Origin: Nannocystis pusilla | GTDB taxonomy: Bacteria; Myxococcota_A; Polyangia; Nannocystales; Nannocystaceae | NCBI RefSeq assembly: GCF_020073745.1 | Contig: NZ_JAIRAU010000056.1 | Coordinates: 310,001-374,000 of the forward strand | Length of the DNA stretch: 64,000 bases | Direction: 5' to 3' | In this document: positions 8,771-16,638 of the stretch, one piece after another | Numbering within the stretch: position 1 is the first letter of the stretch | Layout of the letters: each line of letters begins with the position of its first letter | Notes under the pieces: generated by a model | Told to the model about the DNA's origin: nothing | Database searches by the model: none | What the model saw: the letters and a program-made list of their open reading frames with translations, nothing else | Made by a program: the position numbers and the translations under genes

Positions 8771-11017
8771 ATGCCCGTCGCGCCCGAGTCGCCCCGGTTT
8801 CGCGTGGTCGAGCGGATCGACGAGGAGCCGGGGCGCAGCGTGTACGTGGCCCGCGACGAGCGCGAGCGGACGCGGGTGCAGCTGGTGGCGCTGCAGCACG
8901 CGCTCGGGGCGGCCGCGGCGGAGCGGTTCGGTCGCGAGGCCAAGCTGCTGGCGGGGCTGCGTCACGCGTACATCGCCGGGGTCGTCGATCACGGGATCGG
9001 CGGCGACGGTCACCCGTACTTCGTCCGCGAGGACGAGGGCGGGGTGTCGCTGGCGCAGCGGTGGACGCAGGCGCCGCTGGCGATCGACACGACCTGGCAG
9101 GTCGGGCTGCAGATCGCCGAGGCGCTGATGTGCCTGCACGAGCACGGCCTCGTCCACGGCGCGGTCACGGCCCGCAACATCCGCTGGAGCGACGCCGGCG
9201 TGGCGCGCCTCTTGACCGCGCCGCGCACCGACGAGGCGACGCCGGACCGCTCGCCCCGCGCCGACCTGGCCCAGCTCGGGCGCACGCTGCAGGCGCTGAT
9301 GGAGCGCGACGGCGACGCCGTCGAGCCGGTGCCCGAGCCGCTGCGGCAGGTGCTCGAGCTGGCCGCCGACGTCGCGGGCCGCCCCGAGCTGCGCGCGGAG
9401 GAGCTGCGCGCGGCCTGGCTGGCCGCGGGCGCCGAGGTGTGGCCGCACAAGCTGGCGGCGACGCAGCCGCTGCTGCGCCCCGAGCCGCAGGTGTGGCCGC
9501 CGGCGCCCGACCTGCTGCCGGCGCCGCTCGAGCCGCCGGGCTGCCGCGACGCCGGCGACGCCAGCTGCAGCGCCTCGGCGCCGCCGCGGCTGTTCGCGCG
9601 CCGGCTCGAGCTGCGCACGCTGCTCGGCCAGGGCAAGTGCGGGCAGACGTGGCGCGCCTATCACCACATCCTCGGGCGCGACGTCGCGGTCAAGATCTTG
9701 CCGCGCACGCTGGCCCGCACGCCGGTGCTGGCCGATCTGTGCCGCGAGGCGATGGCGCTCGACAAGCTGAGCCACCGCGCGTTCCCGCGGATCTACGAGT
9801 GCGACTACAACGACGACGGCTCGTGGTACCTGGTCGAGGAGCTGATCGACGGCGAGCCGCTGGCGCGCACGATCCAGCGCGGACCGATGGAGCCGCTGGC
9901 GGCGGTCGAGCTGGTGATCGAGCTGGCCGAGGCGCTGCACGAGGCGCACGCGCGGGGGATCCTTCACGGCGACATCAGCTTCACCAACCTGATGCTCGAG
10001 CGCAGCCTGCCGCCGCGGCCGCGCATCATCGACCTCAGCGAGTGCCGCTTCCTCGACGCGTTCTACGCCGCCACCGACCAGCGCTACGCGCTCACGCCCC
10101 GCCACCGCGTCGAGGACGGCCGCGCCTTCGGCCACCCGAGCTTCGCGGCGCCGGAGCTGACCCGCGGCGGCGCCAAGTCCGAGCGCAGCGACGTCTACTC
10201 GCTCGGGGCGGTGCTGTTCATGCTGATCACCGGGGCGCAGATGCCCAACGCGGTGATCCGCGAGCTGCTGGCCGCCGAGCCGGACGAGGGCGCCGAGCGC
10301 CTGCGCGAGCACGTGGTCGCGGCCGCGCCGGCGCTGGCCGACACGTTCCTGGCCGCGGACTTCCAGGACATCGTGGCCCAGGACCCCGAGCTGCGCGTCA
10401 AGTCGATGGCCGACCTGCTCGAGCTGCTCCGCGCCGAGCGCGACGCGCTGCGCAGCCTCCACAGCGACCGCCCCGAGCGCGCGGCGGCGCCCGCCGCGTC
10501 GGCGAGCCCGCGCCCGCGCGCGGCGGCGCCGGTGAGCGCGTCGACAGCTGCCTGGAAGGACATGTCCTCGGAGACACCCCCCGCGCCGCGCCCGGTCCGG
10601 CGCGGCCCGTGGCTGGCCGGCGCCGCGGCGCTGGCGGCCTCGATGGCTGTCTTTTACGCCATGTTCTTGGGTGCAGGCCCGAGCGCGCCTCCGCCGAGCC
10701 CGCCGGCGCCGGCGTCGACCAGCGCGCCGGCGGTCGCGGCGACGCCGGGCGAGGCGGCGCCCGCGCCCGCCCCCACGCGGCCCGAGGTGACGGCGGCGCT
10801 CGAGGCCCTGGCGCCGCGCCTGCGCGCGTGCTCGGGGGTGGGCAAGCGGCTGTCGTTGACGCTCGAGGTGGGCGGTCCGACGCGGCTGACCGAGGTCAAT
10901 CACGTCGAGGTCGTCGACAGTGAGCCCCGCGACCGCTGCATCCGCGACGTCGTCGCGTCGCTGCGCTTCGCGGGCGCGCCGGTGCGCCACGCGTTGACGC
11001 TCGACCTCGGCGACTAG
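8771..11017 (+). CDS. Transmembrane Ser/Thr kinase with an N-terminal pseudokinase and a divergent kinase domain
   Basis: 748 residues from the ATG at 8771. Residues about 10-240 have kinase-like architecture but lack the VAIK lysine, and HRD is replaced by HGAVTARN, so this is a pseudokinase. A second domain (about 278-570) has GQGKCGQTW, VAVKIL with the lysine, HGDISFTN for HRDxxxxN and DLS for DFG. Catalytic Asp and Asn are kept but motifs are off consensus, so activity is plausible rather than certain. A Pro/Ala spacer containing one 14-bp unit, a transmembrane helix (about 612-636) and a periplasmic AgmX-like C-terminal domain with two cysteines follow. Likely a membrane signalling kinase whose output is regulated by the pseudokinase. 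Confidence 0.85.
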   Translation: MPVAPESPRFRVVERIDEEPGRSVYVARDERERTRVQLVALQHALGAAAAERFGREAKLLAGLRHAYIAGVVDHGIGGDGHPYFVREDEGGVSLAQRWTQAPLAIDTTWQVGLQIAEALMCLHEHGLVHGAVTARNIRWSDAGVARLLTAPRTDEATPDRSPRADLAQLGRTLQALMERDGDAVEPVPEPLRQVLELAADVAGRPELRAEELRAAWLAAGAEVWPHKLAATQPLLRPEPQVWPPAPDLLPAPLEPPGCRDAGDASCSASAPPRLFARRLELRTLLGQGKCGQTWRAYHHILGRDVAVKILPRTLARTPVLADLCREAMALDKLSHRAFPRIYECDYNDDGSWYLVEELIDGEPLARTIQRGPMEPLAAVELVIELAEALHEAHARGILHGDISFTNLMLERSLPPRPRIIDLSECRFLDAFYAATDQRYALTPRHRVEDGRAFGHPSFAAPELTRGGAKSERSDVYSLGAVLFMLITGAQMPNAVIRELLAAEPDEGAERLREHVVAAAPALADTFLAADFQDIVAQDPELRVKSMADLLELLRAERDALRSLHSDRPERAAAPAASASPRPRAAAPVSASTAAWKDMSSETPPAPRPVRRGPWLAGAAALAASMAVFYAMFLGAGPSAPPPSPPAPASTSAPAVAATPGEAAPAPAPTRPEVTAALEALAPRLRACSGVGKRLSLTLEVGGPTRLTEVNHVEVVDSEPRDRCIRDVVASLRFAGAPVRHALTLDLGD
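10561..10578. repeat. Intragenic 14-bp unit in the kinase juxtamembrane region
   Basis: CATGTCCTCGGAGA plus CACC encodes the DMSSET stretch about 15 residues before the transmembrane helix. The KDMSS peptide also appears in the repeat-encoded N-terminus of the gene at 31008. Confidence 0.6.
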
Positions 11018-11032
11018 CCGATGCCCGCGTGT

Positions 11033-11050
11033 CCTGTCCGAAGGGACATG
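11033..11050. repeat. 14-bp unit after the kinase gene
   Basis: CCTGTCCGAAGGGA followed by CATG, 16 bp after the kinase stop codon. The arms TGTCC and GGACA pair around a four-base loop. Confidence 0.6.
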
Positions 11051-11206
11051 CCGATCCGCGGACCGGCCGGGGCCGGTCGATGTCGCGGGCGCTCCGACAG
11101 TCGCCGCGCCCACAGGCGGGGGTCGGGGGCGCGAGGGATCGGTCGCCGATCGTTCCTCGCGGCCGGGGACAGAACGGCCGCCGCGGGCCGGCGTTCGAGG
11201 CGTGGC

Positions 11207-11767
11207 ATGGACGACGACAGCCGCGAGCCGCTGCGCACGTTCGCGTTCGCCTCGGTGTGGTCGATCGTCAGCGCGCTGCCGTCGCTGGTGCTGCACGCGC
11301 TGGAGATCCCGGGCGTGGAGGGCGACGCCGCCGACGCCGGTCCGCTGATCCTCTCGGGCCTGTGGTTCCTGTGCGGCGGGCTCACCTCGCCGGCGCTGGG
11401 GCGGATCCTCGGGGCCGTGCCGGTGGTGAAGGCGCTGCCGCCGGCCGAGCTGCGCCTCGATCACCTCCCGGCCGGCTGCGCCGTGCTGGTGCGCGAGGCG
11501 GCGCTGATCCGCGGCCAGCTCGACGCCATGCGCTTCGACGAGGCGCTGCAGCGGGCCTGGGAGCTCGCCTGCGAGGTCGAGCGGGCCGGGTCCGAGGTCC
11601 GCGGGGCGCTCGAGCAGAGCGGCGCGTCGCTGCAGGCGGTGCGCGAGATCGCGGCGGCGCGCGCGGACTCGGCGATCCCCGGGGCCGCCCTGCGCGGCCG
11701 CCTCCACGCGGCGCTGGCGGAGTTCGAGCGCGCGCTGTCGTCGCCGCGCACGGGGCTGTTCCGCTGA
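11207..11767 (+). CDS. Hypothetical membrane protein with helical cytosolic tail
   Basis: 186 residues from the ATG at 11207. Two hydrophobic segments (about 12-35 and 45-75, with LSGLWFLCGGLTSPALG) are followed by a long Ala/Glu/Arg-rich region that looks alpha-helical, possibly coiled coil. No family recognised. The frame is open upstream, but that stretch is Arg-rich. Convergent with the PanE-like gene, with a 14-bp repeat array between. Confidence 0.6.
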   Translation: MDDDSREPLRTFAFASVWSIVSALPSLVLHALEIPGVEGDAADAGPLILSGLWFLCGGLTSPALGRILGAVPVVKALPPAELRLDHLPAGCAVLVREAALIRGQLDAMRFDEALQRAWELACEVERAGSEVRGALEQSGASLQAVREIAAARADSAIPGAALRGRLHAALAEFERALSSPRTGLFR

Positions 11768-11807
11768 CGACCCGGACTCTGGGCGGGCCACGCGGGCGCG
11801 GAGGTCG

Positions 11808-11913
11808 GATGTCTCTCGGGACATGTCATGCGATCGCCGCGGGGCGCAGGACATGTCCTTCAGGACAGATATCTGAAAGAACATGTCCCGAGAGAGCTGT
11901 CTCTCAGGTCATG
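11808..11913. repeat. 14-bp repeat array, 6 units, at a convergent junction
   Basis: Units start at 11808, 11822, 11852, 11882 and 11896 and lead into CATG at 11910. Two 16-bp spacers (11836 and 11866) break the phase. The final TCATGA contains the stop codon of the minus-strand reductase gene, so the array reaches into its coding sequence. Confidence 0.85.
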
Positions 11914-12682
11914 AAGGTTCGAGCGCGCCGGCCTCGCGCAGCAGCTGGATGTGGGTCGGTGTGGCGACCGCGTGCTCGGCGGCGGCGGCGACGAACCAGC
12001 CGTTGCGCCACGGCCAGTCCTTGACGGCGCCGCGGTAGGAGGCGATCGCGCGCGAGTAGGCGCGCAGGCGCTGCAGCAGCGGGCCGGCGTCGAGGTCGAC
12101 GCCGAGGGCGGCGCGGCCGACGGCGAGGAGCTCGTGGACGAGGGCGGCGAGGGTCTCGTCGTGGCGGTCGAGCACCTCGCCGACGCTGCAGGCGAACCGC
12201 TGGCACAGGAGGCCGAACGCGCAGTTCCAGATCAGCTTCTCGAGCATCGCCGCGGTGAAGGCGTCGCGGGCGACGACCTCGGCGGGGAGATCCATCGCCC
12301 GCAGCCAGGTCGCCAGCGCCTCGGCGTGCGGGCCGGTCAGAACGCTGGTGCCGCCGGGCTCGATCGCGGCGCCGCGGCGCGGCACGGCGAAGTAGAGCAG
12401 GGCGCGGGTGCTGTCCTGAAGGCCATGTGCGCACAGCCATGGCTCGAGGACCCCGTTCTGCACGAACACGAGGTCGGGCCGGCGCGCCGCCGGGACGCGG
12501 GCGACGACGTCGTCGAGGCCGGCGTTGTCGACGGCGACGACCACGGGCTCGCCGGCGGGGCGATCGAGGGCCTCCCAGCCGGCGTCGCGGGTGACGAGCG
12601 CGACGGGGATGGGGCTGCGCGCGGCGAGGGCGCCGCCGACGCGGCCGGCGCCCAGGATCGTGACTCGAGGGAGGACGGGCAC
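11909..12682 (-). CDS. PanE/ApbA-like ketopantoate reductase family protein
   Basis: 257 residues from GTG at 12682. The N-terminal Rossmann motif GAGRVGGALA (about residues 10-19) binds NAD(P)H. The middle has VQNGV, and a helical C-terminal domain carries the LEKLIWNCAFG segment typical of the 2-dehydropantoate 2-reductase C-domain, including the lysine used in catalysis. It is shorter than the usual about 300 residues, mostly in the nucleotide domain. Whether the substrate is ketopantoate is uncertain; many family members act on other 2-oxo acids. It ends inside a 14-bp repeat array and holds another unit at 12410. Confidence 0.75.
   Translation of the reverse strand: MPVLPRVTILGAGRVGGALAARSPIPVALVTRDAGWEALDRPAGEPVVVAVDNAGLDDVVARVPAARRPDLVFVQNGVLEPWLCAHGLQDSTRALLYFAVPRRGAAIEPGGTSVLTGPHAEALATWLRAMDLPAEVVARDAFTAAMLEKLIWNCAFGLLCQRFACSVGEVLDRHDETLAALVHELLAVGRAALGVDLDAGPLLQRLRAYSRAIASYRGAVKDWPWRNGWFVAAAAEHAVATPTHIQLLREAGALEPS
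12410..12427. repeat. Intragenic 14-bp unit in the reductase gene
   Basis: GCTGTCCTGAAGGC plus CATG lies in the region encoding ...CAHGLQDSTRA..., between the nucleotide domain and the C-terminal domain. Confidence 0.45.
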
Positions 12683-12733
12683 GGCGAGCGGAACGTACGC
12701 CCGATCGCCCGGGCTGTCGAGCTCAGGTCGGCG

Positions 12734-14836
12734 TCAGTTCGGCTGCACGCCCGGCTGCGAGGCCTGGACCGACCAGACCCAGTCGTCGAGGAGGACCAGC
12801 GAGTCGAACTGGCCGTCGGCCGTGTCCCAGATGGCGAAGCGGATCTCCATGACCTCGCCGCCGGTGACGTTGCCGGCCATCTTGAGCCAGCCGGTGGCCC
12901 CGCCCTTCTGTCGCTTGCCGGCCTCGCAGTAGTCGAAGTCGTCGTTGAGCTGGAAGCCGGTGCCGGCCAGGCCCCCGGTGCCGGCGCAGTTGTTGTAGTT
13001 GATCGCGTTGTTGCCGTAGCAGCCGATCAGGCCGTTCACACACTGCGTGAACAGGCCGGGGGCGGCGATCGCGATGTTGACGCCGACCGGGTACTTCTGG
13101 TTGTTCGGCGCGTTGTAGATGGCGATGTTGCGGTCGGCCGGGTTGCCGGCGGCGCTCGAGTTGACGAGGGTGACGAACAGGTCGTTGAAGGCCGTGCACA
13201 CGTACTCGGGCCACTCGGCCGAGTAGAAGTACATCTGCACGTTGAACGACTTGGCGTTGGTCGGCACGCGGATCCGCAGCTTGAGCATCGCGCTGTCCCG
13301 GGCCTGGTTGCCGGCGGCGCCCGGGCAGCCGGGCGCGTTGGGGAAGTTGCCCCCGTTGGCGGCCAGCCAGTCGGCGGGCGCATTGGAGATGACGCCGTTG
13401 ATCGTGCCGGGTTGGAAGCCGGAGTAGTTCGGGTTCGCGTCGTTCTGGTCGGCGGCGTGGCCGGTCGACAGGATCGCAAGGCGCGCGTTCTGCTGCGGGA
13501 GCACGTTGGTGCCGAAGCCGGGGCGGATCGACCTGGCGTCGACATCGATCGCGCCGGCGCCGTCGGCCTGGGTGAGGCTGCCGGAGATCACGCCCCACTT
13601 CTTCATGTTCTGCGGCGGGTTCTCCGTCGTGAACTGACAGAGGTCGATCGCCCTGGCGTAGTCCAGGGCGTTGCTCGAGTTGCTGGCGAGGTTGTTGCCG
13701 TCGCACGAGGCGACCGGGTTGTCCTTGGTGCCGTCGCAGTCGTCGTCGACCATGTTGCCGCCGACCTCGAAGGCGCCCGGGTTGACGAGGACGGGGTTCA
13801 GGCAGCTGGGGCCGACCTCGTCGCAGCAGTCGCCGCCGCACACGGTGTAGCCGTCGCCGTCCTTGTCGGCGTCCTCGTCGACCTGGCCGTTGCAGTTGTC
13901 GTCGAGGTTGTTGCTGCAGATCTCGGTCGGGTTCGGGGTGATCTCGCCTTCGCACGGGCCGTAGCCGGTGCCCTGCGGGTTGCACGTCTGCACGCCCTCC
14001 TTGCACACGCCGGTGCCCTGGGTCCCGTCGGGGCCGGTGTAGCAGGCGACCTGCGCACCGGGCGTGCACTGACACATGCCCTGGTTCTCGCAGCCGTTGC
14101 CCGGGTTGTTGTCGCAGTCGTTCCACGGGGCCTTGCAGCTGGCGAGGCCGCACTGACCCATGACGCACGCCGGCATGCCGTTCGGCGGGGCCGCGCAGAC
14201 GTTGCCGCAGGCCTGACAGTTGGCGACGTCGACCAGCAGGTCGGTGCAGGTGTTGCTGCAGCAGGCCAGGCCGTCGTTGCACGGCTGCATGTCGTTGCAG
14301 CCGGGCACGCACTCGCCGGCGTCGCACACAGTGCCGAGCGGGCAGTCGCCGTCGGCGAGGCAGCCCTTGCAGGTGTTGCTGCCGACGTCGCACTTGGCCG
14401 GGGCGTTGCAGTCGGTGTCGTCGTTGCAACCGGGCACGCAGGCGTCGCTGTTCGGATCGCAGAACTGTCCCATGGGACAGTTCGCCTCCTCGCACGGCAT
14501 CGACATGCCGGTCGTGTCGGTCGTCTCGCCGGTGCCGGGGTTGGTCGTTTCGGTGTCGGGGCCGGAGTCGGTCGTCTCGGGCGGCTCGCCCGTGGTCTCC
14601 GTCGAGCCCGTCTCGGTGACCGCCATGCCGGTGCCGGGGTCGGTCGGGGTCGCGGTCGTGGTCGGCTCGCTGGTCCCGGGCGCCGTGGTGGTGGTCATCT
14701 GGCCGGTGGCGGTGATCGTCGCCGAGGTGACCTGAACGGTGGGATCGACGGTAGCGGCGGGCCCGTCGTCGCCGCAGGCCGCGAGCAATACGGCACACGA
14801 CGCGAGAGCGGCGATATCGAGGCGGATGTTATGCAT
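12734..14836 (-). CDS. Choice-of-anchor L lipoprotein with Cys-rich and metal-binding repeats
   Basis: 700 residues from the ATG at 14836 (MHNIRLDIAALASCAV...). The lipobox is LLAAC. A Thr/Ser/Pro linker runs to about residue 90. A cysteine-rich region with repeated CNDDTDC/GDCPLG-type blocks (about 90-230) follows, then a putative metal-binding motif of the MopE/DUF4215 neighbourhood (ICSNNLDDNCNGQVDEDADK) and a C-terminal choice-of-anchor-L-like domain (about 430-700) with the AIDVDARSIRPGFG and DSLVLLDDWVW segments. Such proteins are large surface or adhesion proteins in myxobacteria. A perfect 16-bp palindrome of the 14-bp family is embedded at 14465-14480. Confidence 0.8.
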   Translation of the reverse strand: MHNIRLDIAALASCAVLLAACGDDGPAATVDPTVQVTSATITATGQMTTTTAPGTSEPTTTATPTDPGTGMAVTETGSTETTGEPPETTDSGPDTETTNPGTGETTDTTGMSMPCEEANCPMGQFCDPNSDACVPGCNDDTDCNAPAKCDVGSNTCKGCLADGDCPLGTVCDAGECVPGCNDMQPCNDGLACCSNTCTDLLVDVANCQACGNVCAAPPNGMPACVMGQCGLASCKAPWNDCDNNPGNGCENQGMCQCTPGAQVACYTGPDGTQGTGVCKEGVQTCNPQGTGYGPCEGEITPNPTEICSNNLDDNCNGQVDEDADKDGDGYTVCGGDCCDEVGPSCLNPVLVNPGAFEVGGNMVDDDCDGTKDNPVASCDGNNLASNSSNALDYARAIDLCQFTTENPPQNMKKWGVISGSLTQADGAGAIDVDARSIRPGFGTNVLPQQNARLAILSTGHAADQNDANPNYSGFQPGTINGVISNAPADWLAANGGNFPNAPGCPGAAGNQARDSAMLKLRIRVPTNAKSFNVQMYFYSAEWPEYVCTAFNDLFVTLVNSSAAGNPADRNIAIYNAPNNQKYPVGVNIAIAAPGLFTQCVNGLIGCYGNNAINYNNCAGTGGLAGTGFQLNDDFDYCEAGKRQKGGATGWLKMAGNVTGGEVMEIRFAIWDTADGQFDSLVLLDDWVWSVQASQPGVQPN
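14464..14481. repeat. Intragenic 14-bp unit, perfect palindrome
   Basis: CTGTCCCATGGGACAG at 14465-14480 is a fully self-complementary 16-mer in the Cys-rich lipoprotein gene. It encodes the PMGQF stretch. Confidence 0.6.
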
Positions 14837-14879
14837 TCCAGCCACCCTACCAGGGTCTCCGCCATACGGCAATCCAAGA

Positions 14880-14893
14880 CATGAACGTCAGGA
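14880..14893. repeat. Single 14-bp unit
   Basis: CATGAACGTCAGGA, one unit in the 268-bp gap between two minus-strand lipoprotein genes. Confidence 0.4.
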
Positions 14894-14928
14894 CGGCCCA
14901 CAGCCGGCCGGACTTTGAGGCCGTCTTT

Positions 14929-14974
14929 GGGGCAGCCGGTCTTTGCAGCCGGCTTTGGGGCCGCCGGTCTTTGC
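14929..14974. repeat. 18-bp direct repeat, 28-bp period
   Basis: GGGGCAGCCGGTCTTTGC at 14929-14946 recurs with one mismatch at 14957-14974, a start-to-start distance of 28 bp. It lies downstream of the VWA lipoprotein gene. Meaning unknown; the period is twice 14, which may be chance. Confidence 0.45.
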
Positions 14975-15104
14975 GGACTGCGCGAACTTCTGGAGCGGCC
15001 GCGGCGATACGGCTTTCGCCACGGAGTGTGGGCAATCCGCGCCCGCGGGCGCGGGCGCGAATGATGACACCGGGTGCAGACAGCCGGAGGCGAATGGCCG
15101 CAGG

Positions 15105-16517
15105 TCAGGCCGGCTTGCAGTAGTACTCGACGCCGGCTTCGTTGGTCTCTTTGAGGGCGGTGCAGGCGGTCCCGCACAGCTCGATGGCGGTGTAGGGCGG
15201 GCCGGGTTCGACGTACTTCCAGCCGTTCTGGTTGGCGCAGTCGGCGACCTTCGGCACGTAGGCGTTGTCGACCTTCACCTTGGTGAAGTCGGGGAACCCG
15301 GGCTCGTCCTGGAGCGGGATCACGCAGCTCTGGGCGTCGGTGATGATGGCGTCGAGCGCGGCCTGGAGCTCGTTCTGGTTGTCGGCGTTGTAGAACATCT
15401 CCGGCCCGGGCTTGGCCGTGCCGCCGACCGTGGCGAGCTCGTTCAGCTTCTGGTACGGGTTGATGCTGTCGGGGTTGCCGTCCTGGTCGACCGGGGTGAC
15501 GGCGTTGCTGGTGGCGATGCCGATGACGTAGGTGCGGATGCTGTCCTGGCTGAAGGCGTCGCCGACGATGTTGTGCAGCGACTGGTCGTAGACCTCGAAC
15601 AGGCCCTCGTCCACGGCGCCGCTGGTGCAGTTGGCCGCGCCGTCGGTGATGAGCATGATGGCCCGCGGGATCGCCGGGTCGAGGGTCTTGAGGTGATTCA
15701 GCGCCGAGGTGACGCCCGCGGCCGCCGGGGTGCCGCCCTTGATCGTCATGTTGTTCTGCGCCGGCAGGGCGTTCATGATCGCGTTCTTGTTGAACGGCGC
15801 GACCGGGATCTCGACGTTGGGGTTCACCGGGCAGGCGCCGACGTTGTAGCCGTCGACGGCCTGCTTGTTGGGGAACAGGTTCATGCCGAAGTTGAAGTTG
15901 GCGTTGAAGGCCGTGAGCACCTGATCGACGACGGCGTAGAGGCTGAACCACCGGCTGACCGTCGCCGTGTTCGGGTTGGCGTCGTGGTCCCATTTGGTCA
16001 GCATCGAGCCCGACTTGTCGAGCACGAGCATGACGTTCGGCACCACCGGCTGGAGGACCACCTGCATCTCGTTGCACGGGATGTCGCCCGTGGTGGTCGT
16101 GGACTCGCTGTCCGTGGTGGCGCTGCTCGAGCCGGTCGTGTCGTCGGTGGTCGAGCCGGTGGTCGTGTCCTGGTCGGTCGTGCTCGAGGTCGCCGGCGGC
16201 TCCGTGGTCATGGTGTCGCTGGCCGTCTCGGTGGTGCTCATCGTCGCCGTGACCATGCCGGTCGAGGTGCTGTCGGTGCCCGTCGGCGTGCCCGAGCTCT
16301 CGCTCGTCATGCCCATCGTGCCCTCGGAGGTGGTCGGCGGCGCGTCGGTGGTGGGGTCGGTCGGGGTGCTGCTGGTCGGCGGGTCGACGGTCGTGGTCGA
16401 CATGGTCGACGACGCCGAGTCGGTCGCCACGCCCGTCTGCGACGTTTGGCCGTCGTCACCGCAACCGACGACGAGGCCGAGCGAGGTCATCCATACGAGA
16501 GAGGTCTTGCGTGCCAT
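15105..16517 (-). CDS. VWA-domain lipoprotein with intact MIDAS
   Basis: 470 residues from the ATG at 16517, preceded at a proper distance by GGTGA. The lipobox is LVVGC, followed by an unusually long Thr/Ser linker (about 22-140). A von Willebrand A domain starts with VMLVLDKSGSM, the complete DxSxS MIDAS motif expected to bind a divalent cation. Inside are LITDGAANC and several cysteines; the protein ends with Cys-rich sequence (CGTACTAL). A surface ligand-binding or adhesion role is likely. Unlike the two VWA-like proteins at 3250-5357, this one keeps its metal site. Confidence 0.85.
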   Translation of the reverse strand: MARKTSLVWMTSLGLVVGCGDDGQTSQTGVATDSASSTMSTTTVDPPTSSTPTDPTTDAPPTTSEGTMGMTSESSGTPTGTDSTSTGMVTATMSTTETASDTMTTEPPATSSTTDQDTTTGSTTDDTTGSSSATTDSESTTTTGDIPCNEMQVVLQPVVPNVMLVLDKSGSMLTKWDHDANPNTATVSRWFSLYAVVDQVLTAFNANFNFGMNLFPNKQAVDGYNVGACPVNPNVEIPVAPFNKNAIMNALPAQNNMTIKGGTPAAAGVTSALNHLKTLDPAIPRAIMLITDGAANCTSGAVDEGLFEVYDQSLHNIVGDAFSQDSIRTYVIGIATSNAVTPVDQDGNPDSINPYQKLNELATVGGTAKPGPEMFYNADNQNELQAALDAIITDAQSCVIPLQDEPGFPDFTKVKVDNAYVPKVADCANQNGWKYVEPGPPYTAIELCGTACTALKETNEAGVEYYCKPA

Positions 16518-16638
16518 AATTTTTTCACCGCGCGTAGAAGTCGAGCCGAACACGACTATCGCCCGGTACACACGTCGCTTTCAAGCGCGCGAGCCACAGG
16601 GGATTGAGCACGCGTCGGCGACGCGGGTGAAGACCGGT

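Noticed and set aside
7688..11884. A 1398-codon minus-strand open frame
   Set aside because: Only the 3' 326 codons (7688-8668) have a signal peptide and protein-like composition. The upstream part is antisense to the kinase gene.
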